A stretch of 64,000 nt of DNA. Origin: Cellulomonas sp. 73-92. GTDB lineage: Bacteria; Actinomycetota; Actinomycetes; Actinomycetales; Cellulomonadaceae. Location: the NCBI RefSeq assembly GCF_001898175.1, contig NZ_MKTH01000008.1, forward strand, positions 62,001 through 126,000. Direction: 5' to 3'. Of this stretch, positions 54,780 to 64,000 are shown one piece after another (the first letter of the stretch is position 1; every line of letters begins with the position of its first letter). Position numbers and translations under genes: made by a program. The notes below the pieces were generated by a model. That model did not search any database. It saw only the letters and a list, made by a program, of their open reading frames with translations, and had not been told where the DNA came from.

Positions 54780-55250
54780 CTAGAGCGGGGCGCCCCGCGC
54801 ACGCGCCCGCAGCCGGTCGAGCAGCGAGCGCAGGGACGCCAGCTCGTCGGCGTCGAGCGCCTCCCCGACCACCGCGTCGATCGACCGGGCGTGCCGGCCG
54901 CCGACCAGCCGCTGGAGCCGGAGGCCCTCGTCGGTCAGGGTCACGGCGACGCCGCGCCGGTCCCCCTCGACCGGGCCGCGCCGCACGAGCCCGGACACCT
55001 CGAGCCGCTCCACGAGCCGCGACAGGCTCGGCTGCGACAGCAGGCTGCGGTCGTGCAGGTCGCGGATCCGCGCCGAGTGGTCCGGGCTCGACGCCAGCGT
55101 GTACAGGACGTCGTACTCCTCGAGCGAGACCTCGTGCCACACGTCGTCGTGCCGGAAGCGCCGCAGCAGCTCGACCTGGGTGCGGAACAGCGACTCCCAC
55201 GTCTGCGACGACTCCCGCGTCGTCGCCCGACGCGCCGACCCGCTCGTCAT
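54780..55250 (-). CDS. MarR-family transcriptional regulator
   Basis: 156 residues. The winged helix spans about 45-125: EYDVLYTLASSPDHSARI, LSQPSLSRLVERLEVSGLVRR and the wing GDRRGVAVTLTDEG. AGGAGG five bases before the ATG at 55250 fixes the start over the GTG at 55256. Ligand and targets are unknown; it is divergent from the NYN gene by 40 bases. Confidence 0.9.
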   Translation of the reverse strand: MTSGSARRATTRESSQTWESLFRTQVELLRRFRHDDVWHEVSLEEYDVLYTLASSPDHSARIRDLHDRSLLSQPSLSRLVERLEVSGLVRRGPVEGDRRGVAVTLTDEGLRLQRLVGGRHARSIDAVVGEALDADELASLRSLLDRLRARARGAPL

Positions 55251-55278
55251 GCGCACCTCCTGTCGGTGACCTGACGCC

Positions 55279-55284
55279 TACAGT
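55279..55284 (+). promoter_or_regulatory. Leaderless-type -10 (TACAGT) for the NYN gene
   Basis: TACAGT ends six bases before the ATG at 55291 and so excludes the in-frame GTG at 55285. Confidence 0.55.
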
Positions 55285-55290
55285 GTGGCG

Positions 55291-55857
55291 ATGGCCAGCG
55301 GACAGTCCACCACCTATCTCGTGGTGGACGGCGAGAACCTCGACGCGACCCTCGGCTCGTCCATCCTCGGGGGACGGCCCACGCCGGAGTACCGGCCCCG
55401 CTGGGAGCGGGTGCTGACCTTCGCCGGCGAACGGTTCGACCAGCCGGTCAAGGGCCTCTTCTTCCTCAACGCCTCCGGCGGCTCGCTGCCGATGTCGTTC
55501 GTCCAGGCGCTGCTGGCCATCGGCTTCCAGCCGATCCCGCTCGCCGGCGACGCCTCCGAGAAGGTCGTCGACATCGGCATCAAGCGCATGCTCGAGGCGA
55601 TCGCCGAGAACGGCGGCGACGTGGTGCTCGGGAGCCACGACGGCGACTTCTTCCCCGAGGTCGAGCGGCTGCTCGACCTCGGCCGGCGGGTCGGGCTCGT
55701 CGCCTTCCGCGAGTTCGTCAGCTCGACGCTGACCGCGCTGCAGCCGCGCGGCCTCGAGATCCACGACCTCGAGCTGGACGTCCAGGCGTTCAACGTCCAG
55801 CTGCCTCGCCTGCGCATCATCCCGCTCGACGAGTTCGACCCCGTCCGCTACCTGTGA
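55291..55857 (+). CDS. NYN-domain protein (LabA/DUF88-like RNase fold)
   Basis: 188 residues, nearly all one NYN (PIN-like) domain. The acidic site residues are visible in LVVDGENLD, VDIGIKRML and GSHDGDFFPEV. Such proteins are thought to be metal-dependent RNases. Likely leaderless. The next gene follows closely on the same strand. Biological target unknown. Confidence 0.85.
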   Translation: MASGQSTTYLVVDGENLDATLGSSILGGRPTPEYRPRWERVLTFAGERFDQPVKGLFFLNASGGSLPMSFVQALLAIGFQPIPLAGDASEKVVDIGIKRMLEAIAENGGDVVLGSHDGDFFPEVERLLDLGRRVGLVAFREFVSSTLTALQPRGLEIHDLELDVQAFNVQLPRLRIIPLDEFDPVRYL

Positions 55858-55916
55858 CCGCGCCTGGGCCGTCGGTCGCTGGTACGACCGGCGGTGGCGG
55901 GGCACAGTTGCGGTCC

Positions 55917-56471
55917 ATGGGGGACGTCCTGGTCGCGCTGCTGCGAGCGGTGAACGTCGGGGGGCGCACGGTGCGGTCCGCCGACCTCAAGGCCGCCGCG
56001 TCCGAGCTCGGGCACACGCAGATCGCGACGTACGCGGCCAGCGGCAACGCCGTGCTGGTCCTCGCGCCGGACGCCGACCCCGCGACGATCGGGCCGCGCC
56101 TGTCCCGGGCACTGGGCCGCCAGGTCGGCTTCGCGGTGCCCGTGATCACCCGGACCGCCGCCGCGTGGGACCGGATCGTCGCGGACGTGCCGTGCCCCGA
56201 GCACGCGGCGGACGACCCCTCGCGGCTGACGGTGGTCGTGTGGGACGGCACGCCCGACCCCGACGCCGTGGCCGGGTTCGACCCCGGCCGGTACGGCGAG
56301 GAGGAGGTCGTCTGGCACGGCGCCGAGGCCTACGTCTACTACCCGCACGGGATCGGCCGGTCCCGGCTGACCCTGGACGTCCTCAGCCGCGAGGCCGGGC
56401 TGGTGGGCACCGCGCGCAACTGGCGCACCGTCCTGGCCCTGGCGCAGCTGGCCGACGAGCGGCGGGCGTAG
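55917..56471 (+). CDS. DUF1697 family protein
   Basis: 184 residues. LVALLRAVNVGGRTVRSADLK and later YAASGNAVL match the start of DUF1697 proteins, core ALLRAVNVGG. The chosen ATG lies eight bases after CACAGT; GTG at 55854 overlaps the NYN stop but would add 21 unlike residues. Function of the family is not known. Confidence 0.85.
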   Translation: MGDVLVALLRAVNVGGRTVRSADLKAAASELGHTQIATYAASGNAVLVLAPDADPATIGPRLSRALGRQVGFAVPVITRTAAAWDRIVADVPCPEHAADDPSRLTVVVWDGTPDPDAVAGFDPGRYGEEEVVWHGAEAYVYYPHGIGRSRLTLDVLSREAGLVGTARNWRTVLALAQLADERRA

Positions 56472-56476
56472 GCGGC

Positions 56477-56482
56477 TAGCCT
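56477..56482 (+). promoter_or_regulatory. Leaderless-type -10 (TAGCCT) for the HIT gene
   Basis: TAGCCT ends six bases before the ATG at 56489. Confidence 0.55.
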
Positions 56483-56488
56483 GCCGCC

Positions 56489-56935
56489 ATGGCCACCCTG
56501 TTCACGCGCATCATCGACGGCGAGATCCCCGGCCGCTTCGTGTGGTCCGACGACGTCTGCGTGGCGTTCGCCACGATCGCGCCCATCTCCGACGGCCACG
56601 TGCTCGTCGTGCCGCGTGCCGAGGTCGACCGCTTCACCGCTGCGCCCGACGAGCTGCTCGCCCACCTGATGCGGGTCGCGAAGGTCATCGGCGCGGCCCA
56701 GGAGACCGCGTTCGGCGCCCCCCGGGCGGCCCTGCTCGTCGCCGGCTTCGAGGTGCCGCACCTCCACCTGCACGTGCTGCCCGCCTGGGGCGAGGCGCAC
56801 CTGTCGTTCCGCGACGCGAGGCCGGACACGCCCGGTGAGCGGCTCGACGAGGCGATGGAGACCCTGCGCGACGCGCTGCGCGCGGCGGGCCACGCCGACC
56901 ACGTGCCCGCGCGGCTCGGCTCGCCGCTGCTGTAG
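56489..56935 (+). CDS. HIT-family nucleotide hydrolase/transferase
   Basis: 148 residues. The family motif HLHLHV (about 91-96) carries the catalytic histidine; IIDGEIPGRFVWSDD at the N-terminus and GHVLVVPRAEVD are also typical of Hint-like proteins. It probably hydrolyses adenosine phosphoramidates or similar nucleotides. Leaderless type. It converges on mscS with six bases between stops. Confidence 0.92.
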   Translation: MATLFTRIIDGEIPGRFVWSDDVCVAFATIAPISDGHVLVVPRAEVDRFTAAPDELLAHLMRVAKVIGAAQETAFGAPRAALLVAGFEVPHLHLHVLPAWGEAHLSFRDARPDTPGERLDEAMETLRDALRAAGHADHVPARLGSPLL

Positions 56936-56940
56936 CAGCG
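56925..56940. terminator. Short hairpin between HIT and mscS genes
   Basis: CGCTGCT-GT-AGCAGCG is a perfect seven-pair palindrome overlapping the HIT stop, between converging genes. The two-base loop is tight, so it may be chance. Confidence 0.35.
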
Positions 56941-56941
56941 C

Positions 56942-58054
56942 CTACGGCTCGTCGACGGCTGCGACCGGAGGCGGCGCGCCGTCGCCCTGCGCGTCAGGGG
57001 CCGTCGGGGAGCCGGCATCCAGGCCGCCCCCGTCCATCCGCTGCGTGCGCGTGCGGGGCAGCGCACCGGGCGACTCGCGCACCACCCAGGCCGCCAGGCC
57101 CTCGCGCAGCTCGCACCGCAACGAGAAGAGCGTGGCCGAGTCGCGCGCCGAGACGAGGACCCGCACCCGCAGCGGGCCACCGGTGGCGTCCGTCACCTGG
57201 AGCCGACCGACGCGCCCGTCCCACAGCTCGCTGGCGGCCAGCAGACGCTCCAGCTCCGCGCGCATCTCGTCGACGGGGACCGACCAGTCGACGTCCATCT
57301 CGACCGTCCCGAGCAGCTCGACCGCGCTGTGCGTCCAGTTCTCGAACGGCGTCGTCGTGAACCAGCTCGAGGGCAGGATGACCCGGCGGTCGTCCCAGAG
57401 GCGCACGCCGACGTAGGTCAGCGTCACCTCCTCGATCCGGCCGGTCTGGCCCTGCACGACGACGATGTCGTCCATCCGGATGGCGTCCGTGAACGCCAGC
57501 TGCAGCCCCGCGAAGACGTTGCCCAGCGAGCTCTGCGCGGCCAGGCCCGCGACGACCGAGAGCAGGCCCGCCGAGGCGAACACGCTGGCCCCGACCACCC
57601 GCACCTCGGGGAAGGTGAGGAGCGCCGCTCCGACGGACCAGACGACGACCACCGCGGCCCCGATGCGCCGCAGCACCTGCGCCTGCGTCTGCACGCGGCG
57701 GACCTGCCGGCTGTCGGCGGCCCCGGCGTACCGGCGGAGCGCCGCGTCCTCCAGCACGTGCAGCAGGCCGACGAGCAACCAGCCGACGATGCCGATGAGG
57801 AGGATCGCCAGGCCGTGCGACACGCCCGAGCGCCACGCCGCCGCCCGGGTGCTGGCGAGCAGCCCGACCCAGCCGAGCACGACGACGAGCAGCGCACGCA
57901 GCGGTCGGTGGCAGCGAAGGGTGAGCTCGGCCACCAGCGGCGAGCGGCGGGCGATGCGACGTGCGACCGCCTCGACGACGGCGGCGACGACCAGCCCGGC
58001 CACCACCCCGCCGACGACGCTCGCGGCCGGGACCAGCACGTCCTGGAGGGTCAC
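56942..58054 (-). CDS. Mechanosensitive ion channel, MscS family
   Basis: 370 residues. Four hydrophobic segments (about 8-28, 50-68, 78-100, 130-150) precede the pore helix with FASAGLLSVVAGLAAQSSLGNVFAGLQL, core AGLAAQSSLGNVFAG, and the beta domain with IRMDDIVVVQGQTGRIEEV and the FENWTHS stretch. It opens under membrane tension. The C-terminal 40 residues are Pro/Ala/Asp-rich and disordered. GTG start lies seven bases after TACGCT, so one promoter is leaderless; the structured segment upstream may belong to a longer leader. Confidence 0.92.
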   Translation of the reverse strand: MTLQDVLVPAASVVGGVVAGLVVAAVVEAVARRIARRSPLVAELTLRCHRPLRALLVVVLGWVGLLASTRAAAWRSGVSHGLAILLIGIVGWLLVGLLHVLEDAALRRYAGAADSRQVRRVQTQAQVLRRIGAAVVVVWSVGAALLTFPEVRVVGASVFASAGLLSVVAGLAAQSSLGNVFAGLQLAFTDAIRMDDIVVVQGQTGRIEEVTLTYVGVRLWDDRRVILPSSWFTTTPFENWTHSAVELLGTVEMDVDWSVPVDEMRAELERLLAASELWDGRVGRLQVTDATGGPLRVRVLVSARDSATLFSLRCELREGLAAWVVRESPGALPRTRTQRMDGGGLDAGSPTAPDAQGDGAPPPVAAVDEP

Positions 58055-58061
58055 GGCGCCC

Positions 58062-58067
58062 AGCGTA
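58062..58067 (-). promoter_or_regulatory. Leaderless-type -10 (TACGCT) for mscS
   Basis: On the minus strand TACGCT ends seven bases before the GTG at 58054. Confidence 0.5.
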
Positions 58068-58082
58068 GGCGCCGGGCAGCAC

Positions 58083-58113
58083 GACGCCCCGCTCCCGGCG
58101 GGAGCGGGGCGTC
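58083..58113 (-). terminator. Perfect 14-pair hairpin upstream of mscS
   Basis: GACGCCCCGCTCCC pairs without mismatch to GGGAGCGGGGCGTC over a three-base loop. It lies in the divergent gap, not after a gene, so it would end a minus-strand leader or small RNA rather than a coding message. No U-tract follows. Confidence 0.6.
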
Positions 58114-58118
58114 AACGG

Positions 58119-58222
58119 GAGCCGTCTCGCCGGCACGAGGCGTGGCGGGCTCCTGAACCCGGAACGGGCGGGACGGCTCTCGCCGCCCCTCTTCTGCTCA
58201 CGGGCCGCACCGCTACGGCCCG
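58119..58222 (-). other. Hairpin-rich segment, candidate structured RNA
   Basis: GAGCCGTC (58119-58126) pairs with GACGGCTC (58172-58179), enclosing hairpins CACG/CGTG (58134-58144) and CCCG/CGGG (58158-58168). CGGGCCG/CGGCCCG (58201-58222) forms another. A TACAAC hexamer on the minus strand lies near 58230. No known riboswitch or sRNA family was recognised. The rest of the 386-base gap up to 58428 shows nothing clear. Confidence 0.4.
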
Positions 58223-58428
58223 ATGTCACAGTTGTAGCACGAGATCGTCATGAGGGCACCCCGATCGGCCCACCCAATCCCATGCGTTCGTCATGAACTG
58301 GCGAAGTCCCGGCGAAGCCGCGCCCGCCGCGGGCCACCGACCCGCACCGTCGACGCCGCGGGACCCGATGCGGTCACGAGCCCGTCACGATCGGGGTGAA
58401 ACGGCCACGCGAGGACACCCCTTGGGCC

Positions 58429-58434
58429 TACCGT
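58429..58434 (+). promoter_or_regulatory. Leaderless-type -10 (TACCGT) for the DUF4349 gene
   Basis: TACCGT ends six bases before the ATG at 58441. Confidence 0.55.
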
Positions 58435-58440
58435 CCCCGC

Positions 58441-59475
58441 ATGACGACCGCCGGTCCCACCTGCACCTGTGTCCCACCGCACCGGCAGCGCCGCCGGATC
58501 GGGGCGGCCCTCGCGGCCGCGGCCCTGCTCGGCGCGCTGGTCGCGGGCTGCTCCTCGTCCAGCGGCTCGAGCTCCGCGGGCTCGGCACCGCAGCAGGGCG
58601 GGCTCGCCCAGGGCGGCGGTGCCGGCGACACGGCCGCCCGGCCCGCCGCGGGCGCGACCGGGGCCGCGGGCTCGCCCGCGGCGGCCCGTCAGGTGGTGAA
58701 GAACGGCGAGCTGTACCTCACGGTGGACGACCCGGTCGCGGCGGCCGACCGGGTCGCGAGCGTCGCCGAACGGCTCGGCGGGCGCGTCGACCAGCGCGAC
58801 CAGACCGCCGGCACCGGGAGCGAGGCCGGCTCCGCGTCGATGACGATCCGGGTGCCCGCCGCGTCCCTCGAGGAGGCCGTCACGGAGCTGGGCGCCCTGG
58901 GCAAGGTCAGCCGCTACACGGAGAAGACGCAGGACGTCACCGGGACGGTGGTCGACCTCGACGCCCGCATCACGGCGGCGCAGGCCTCGGTCGACCGGGT
59001 CCAGGGGTTCCTGCAGCACACGTCGACCACGACCGAGCTGCTGTCCACGGAGCAGGCGCTGTCGCAGCGGCAGGCGGAGCTGGAGCAGCTGCAGGGTCAG
59101 CGCGCCTCCCTGGCCGACCAGGTCGCGATGTCGACCCTCGCCGTGTCGCTGACCGCGCCCGGCGCCCCGGCGATCCAGGCCCCCGAACCTCGGACGTTCC
59201 TGGACGGTCTCGGGGTGGGCTGGCACTCGTTGCTCGCGGCGCTGCGGGGCGCCTCCATGGTGCTCGGCGTGCTGCTGCCGTGGCTGGTCGTCGCCGCGGT
59301 GCTCGTCCCCGTCCTCGTCTGGTCGCGCCGGTGGTACCGGCGGCGCCGGCCCGCCCGCGCCGCCGTGGCCGGCGCGCCCGTGGGCGCTCCGGGCTGGCCC
59401 GCCGCTCCCCCGCCCCCCGGTCCCGGCCTCCCACCGTCCGGCCCCGCCGCTCAGCCGCCCGCCCCACGCGGGTGA
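58441..59475 (+). CDS. DUF4349 lipoprotein
   Basis: 344 residues. A signal peptide with lipobox LVAGCS (about 38), a low-complexity Ser/Gly/Ala linker, then the DUF4349 domain (about 80-245) with VVKNGELYLTVDDP and a helical coiled part TEQALSQRQAELEQLQGQ. One membrane helix (about 265-290) and a Pro/Ala/Gly-rich cytoplasmic tail end the protein. It is anchored twice, by lipid and helix. Family function is unknown; a sensor or scaffold at the membrane is plausible. Confidence 0.88.
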   Translation: MTTAGPTCTCVPPHRQRRRIGAALAAAALLGALVAGCSSSSGSSSAGSAPQQGGLAQGGGAGDTAARPAAGATGAAGSPAAARQVVKNGELYLTVDDPVAAADRVASVAERLGGRVDQRDQTAGTGSEAGSASMTIRVPAASLEEAVTELGALGKVSRYTEKTQDVTGTVVDLDARITAAQASVDRVQGFLQHTSTTTELLSTEQALSQRQAELEQLQGQRASLADQVAMSTLAVSLTAPGAPAIQAPEPRTFLDGLGVGWHSLLAALRGASMVLGVLLPWLVVAAVLVPVLVWSRRWYRRRRPARAAVAGAPVGAPGWPAAPPPPGPGLPPSGPAAQPPAPRG

Positions 59476-59532
59476 GTGCCATCGGCGGGACGCGCCGCTG
59501 ACCTGGACGTTGACCACGCCCTGACCGCCGGA

Positions 59533-59549
59533 TGACCACCTGGTGGTCA
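59533..59549. promoter_or_regulatory. 17-base perfect palindrome upstream of the DUF4914 gene
   Basis: TGACCACC-T-GGTGGTCA has eight-base perfect arms. It lies 160 bases before the DUF4914 start and 58 after the DUF4349 stop. It looks like a dimeric regulator site; a -10-like TAGCGT lies about 50 bases downstream. The regulator is unknown. Confidence 0.45.
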
Positions 59550-59708
59550 CCGGGCGACGCGGCGAGCCCGAAGGTCCCACGAATTCTCGTCCCACTGTTC
59601 GTAGCGTCATGCCACGTCACATGCCGTTCAATGGAACCGCATCGCCAGTGCCGGCGCCCTGGACGGCTGCGGCCGCGACGGGCTGCCGACCTCGTCGAAG
59701 GAGCCGCC

Positions 59709-61619
59709 GTGAGCCTCACCACCTCCACGCCGCTGTCCGAGGTCAACCTGCCGCAGGCGGTGCGCGCCGCGCTCGAGGCGAGCCCGCGGCTGATCGTCCC
59801 CGAGTCGCGCGCGGACCTGTACGCGCTCGCGCTCGGCCCCGCCGGGGGACCCGTGTTCACGGTGGAGTACGACGTCGACGGCACCGCCGTCCCCGAGGCG
59901 ACGGTGACCCGCTGCCGCAACGGCATCGCCGTGAACTACCCCGAGGACTACATGCGGCGCCGCGACCCCGACTGCATGCGCATCGCGGACGACCGGCCGA
60001 CCGACAAGCCGCGCTACCGCGACGTGTACGGCGCCGACTTCGCCCCGGTCAAGCAGAAGACGCTCGACTGGCTGGGCACCCAGGAGCTCGTCGTGGTGCC
60101 GTTCAAGGCCGGCGGCCCGTCGTTCGGGTACCCGTCGCTGGCGGTGGTGCCGGCCAATGCCGCGTTCTTCGCGCTCATCCTCGTCGACCTGCAGGGCTGG
60201 GTGACGTTCGAGGAGATCGGCCCGTTCACGCCGCGCTCGATCCTCTACCTCGCGCCACCGTTCCGGCACACCGAGTTCGGCGGCCGCCAGGTCGTCGTCC
60301 ACGACCGCACCGAGACGCTGCACGAGGTGTTCGCCTACAACGTGTACCCCGGGCCGAGCGCCAAGAAGGGCGTGTTCTCGGTGCTCCTGGACATCGGCGA
60401 GCAGGAGGGCTGGATCACGGCCCACGCGTCGAGCGTGCAGGTGACGACGCCGTACGAGAACGAGACCGTCATCATGCACGAGGGCGCCTCGGGCGGTGGC
60501 AAGTCGGAGATGACGCAGGAGATCCGCCGCGAGGAGGACGGCCGCATCCTCGTCGGCACCAACGTCGTGACCAACGAGCCGTACCACCTCACGCTCGGCG
60601 AGACGAGCGCGCTGGCGCCGGTCACCGACGACATGACGCTGTGCCACCCGGCCGTCCAGCGGAACAACCACAAGCTCGTCGTCTCCGACGCCGAGGCCGG
60701 GTGGTTCGTCCGGGTCGACGGCATGACGAGCTACGGCGAGGACCCGGCCTTCGAGCGCGTGATCATCCACCCCGAGGAGCCGCTCGTCTTCCTCTCGCTG
60801 GACGGCGTGCCCGACTCGACGGTGCTGCCGTGGGAGCACACGCTCGACTCCAACGGCAAGCGCTGCCCCAACCCGCGCGTGATCGTCCCCCGGCGGTTCA
60901 TCCGCCACGTCATCGCGGAGCCCAAGGAGGTCGACGTCCGCACGTTCGGCGTGCGCATGCCCGCGTCGACGAGGGAGAAGCCCAACTACGGGATCATGGG
61001 GATGATGCACATCATCCCGCCGAGCCTGGCGTGGGTGTGGCGGCTCATCGCCCCGCGCGGCGACAAGAACCCGTCGATCGGCGAGTCCCGGGCCGAGAGC
61101 ACGGCGCTGGCGCACGGCGGCCTCGTCGCCGAGGGCGTCGGCTCCTACTGGCCGTTCTCGACCAACACCAAGGTCGGCTCGGCGAACCTCCTGCTGTCGC
61201 AGCTGGTCGCGAACGACCACACGCGCTACGTGCTCATCCCCAACCAGCACATCGGCGCCTACAAGGTCGGCTTCGCGGCCGAGTGGCTGACCCGCGAGTA
61301 CCTCGCCCGGCGCGGTGGTGGACGCATCCGCCGCGAGGAGCTGGCACCGGCGCGTTGCCCGCTGTTCGGCTACCGCCCGCGCGAGGTCAAGATCGACGGC
61401 CAGCAGATCCGCCCCACACTCCTGTCGCCCGAGCACCAGTCGCAGGTCGGCGTCGAGGCGTACGACGCGGGGGCGGCGATCCTCGCCGGCTTCTTCAAGC
61501 ACGAGCTCACGCAGTTCCTCACCGACGAGCTCGACCCGCTGGGCCGCCAGATCATCGAGGCCGTGCTCGACGACGCGACCGTCGACGACTACGAGATGCT
61601 GACCCCGCTCTACATCTGA
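59709..61619 (+). CDS. DUF4914 family P-loop protein, PEP-carboxykinase-like
   Basis: 636 residues, soluble. The P-loop reads GASGGGKSEM near 259-268, as in phosphoenolpyruvate carboxykinase-like and HPr-kinase-like folds. Other conserved stretches are PFKAGGPSFGYPS, ETLHEVFAYNVYPGPSAKKG and FSTNTKVGSANLLLSQL. GTG start with AAGGAG five bases upstream; longer upstream frames lack a ribosome site. The family is uncharacterised; nucleotide-dependent phospho-transfer is inferred. Single gene with its own terminator. Confidence 0.85.
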   Translation: MSLTTSTPLSEVNLPQAVRAALEASPRLIVPESRADLYALALGPAGGPVFTVEYDVDGTAVPEATVTRCRNGIAVNYPEDYMRRRDPDCMRIADDRPTDKPRYRDVYGADFAPVKQKTLDWLGTQELVVVPFKAGGPSFGYPSLAVVPANAAFFALILVDLQGWVTFEEIGPFTPRSILYLAPPFRHTEFGGRQVVVHDRTETLHEVFAYNVYPGPSAKKGVFSVLLDIGEQEGWITAHASSVQVTTPYENETVIMHEGASGGGKSEMTQEIRREEDGRILVGTNVVTNEPYHLTLGETSALAPVTDDMTLCHPAVQRNNHKLVVSDAEAGWFVRVDGMTSYGEDPAFERVIIHPEEPLVFLSLDGVPDSTVLPWEHTLDSNGKRCPNPRVIVPRRFIRHVIAEPKEVDVRTFGVRMPASTREKPNYGIMGMMHIIPPSLAWVWRLIAPRGDKNPSIGESRAESTALAHGGLVAEGVGSYWPFSTNTKVGSANLLLSQLVANDHTRYVLIPNQHIGAYKVGFAAEWLTREYLARRGGGRIRREELAPARCPLFGYRPREVKIDGQQIRPTLLSPEHQSQVGVEAYDAGAAILAGFFKHELTQFLTDELDPLGRQIIEAVLDDATVDDYEMLTPLYI

Positions 61620-61638
61620 TCCCTGTGGCGGGTGGGGC

Positions 61639-61661
61639 GCGCACCGGCGAGGCTGGTGCGC
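61639..61661 (+). terminator. Hairpin terminator after the DUF4914 gene
   Basis: GCGCACC pairs perfectly with GGTGCGC over a nine-base loop, 19 bases after the stop. Confidence 0.5.
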
Positions 61662-61689
61662 ACCTCACCTGTCCGGACGGGGGCCTCGG

Positions 61690-64000
<2,311 letters not shown>

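Noticed and set aside
58119-58222. tRNA, SRP RNA or a known riboswitch (ydaO, cobalamin, ZTP)
   Set aside because: The cloverleaf and T-loop residues do not fit, the SRP tetraloop motif is absent, and none of the conserved riboswitch cores recalled was seen.

Overview
The window is a stretch of chromosome from a very GC-rich actinobacterium. I infer a member of the order Micrococcales, most like the Cellulomonas group. The grounds are: a WhiB1 gene next to a PdtaS-type kinase, two LytR-CpsA-Psr (LCP) proteins, many promoters whose -10 hexamer sits 6-8 bases before the start codon (leaderless transcripts), and a cellobiose-type ABC importer preceded by a CebR/CelR-like operator. No rRNA, tRNA, transposase, prophage or CRISPR array was seen. 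The species assignment is an inference.

Bases 1-21300 are a cell-envelope polysaccharide region. It holds a polyprenyl-phosphate-type glycosyltransferase (cut by the window edge) with its DUF2304 partner and two large polytopic membrane proteins. Next come a lipoprotein translationally coupled to a secreted lysozyme-like protein with five C-terminal repeats, then dTDP-rhamnose genes rmlD, rmlC and rmlB (rmlA is not here). Four glycosyltransferases (two of them double-domain), a Wzm/Wzt exporter and two LCP ligases complete it. Together they would make dTDP-L-rhamnose, build a rhamnose-containing glycan on a lipid, export it and attach it to peptidoglycan.

Bases 21300-34300 hold three two-component systems (two NarL-type, one OmpR-type), purE next to a GtrA-family gene, an AbiEi/DUF559 nuclease-like gene, and a MacB-type ABC exporter behind the second NarL-type pair. 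Three copies of an AT-rich palindrome follow gene ends here; each is preceded on the transcript strand by a C-rich tract. They look like a repeated 3'-end element. Bases 34300-41000 hold an orphan EccC/FtsK-type ATPase, a small membrane protein, whiB1 and pdtaS.

Bases 41000-54100 hold two carbohydrate systems. The first reads rightwards: binding protein, two permeases, LacI-type regulator. The second reads leftwards: GH13 glucosidase, binding protein, two permeases, with its own LacI-type regulator upstream. Neither has an ATPase gene, so both probably share an MsiK-type ATPase encoded elsewhere. In both operons a long perfect hairpin lies exactly between the binding-protein gene and the first permease gene. 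A glutamate dehydrogenase-family gene and a META-domain gene lie between the two systems.

Bases 54000-64000 are mixed housekeeping and stress genes: flavodoxin-like protein, MarR regulator, NYN-domain protein, DUF1697, HIT protein, MscS channel, DUF4349 lipoprotein, a DUF4914 P-loop protein, and a P2-type cation ATPase that runs off the right end. A structured, hairpin-rich segment of unknown function lies between mscS and the DUF4349 gene.
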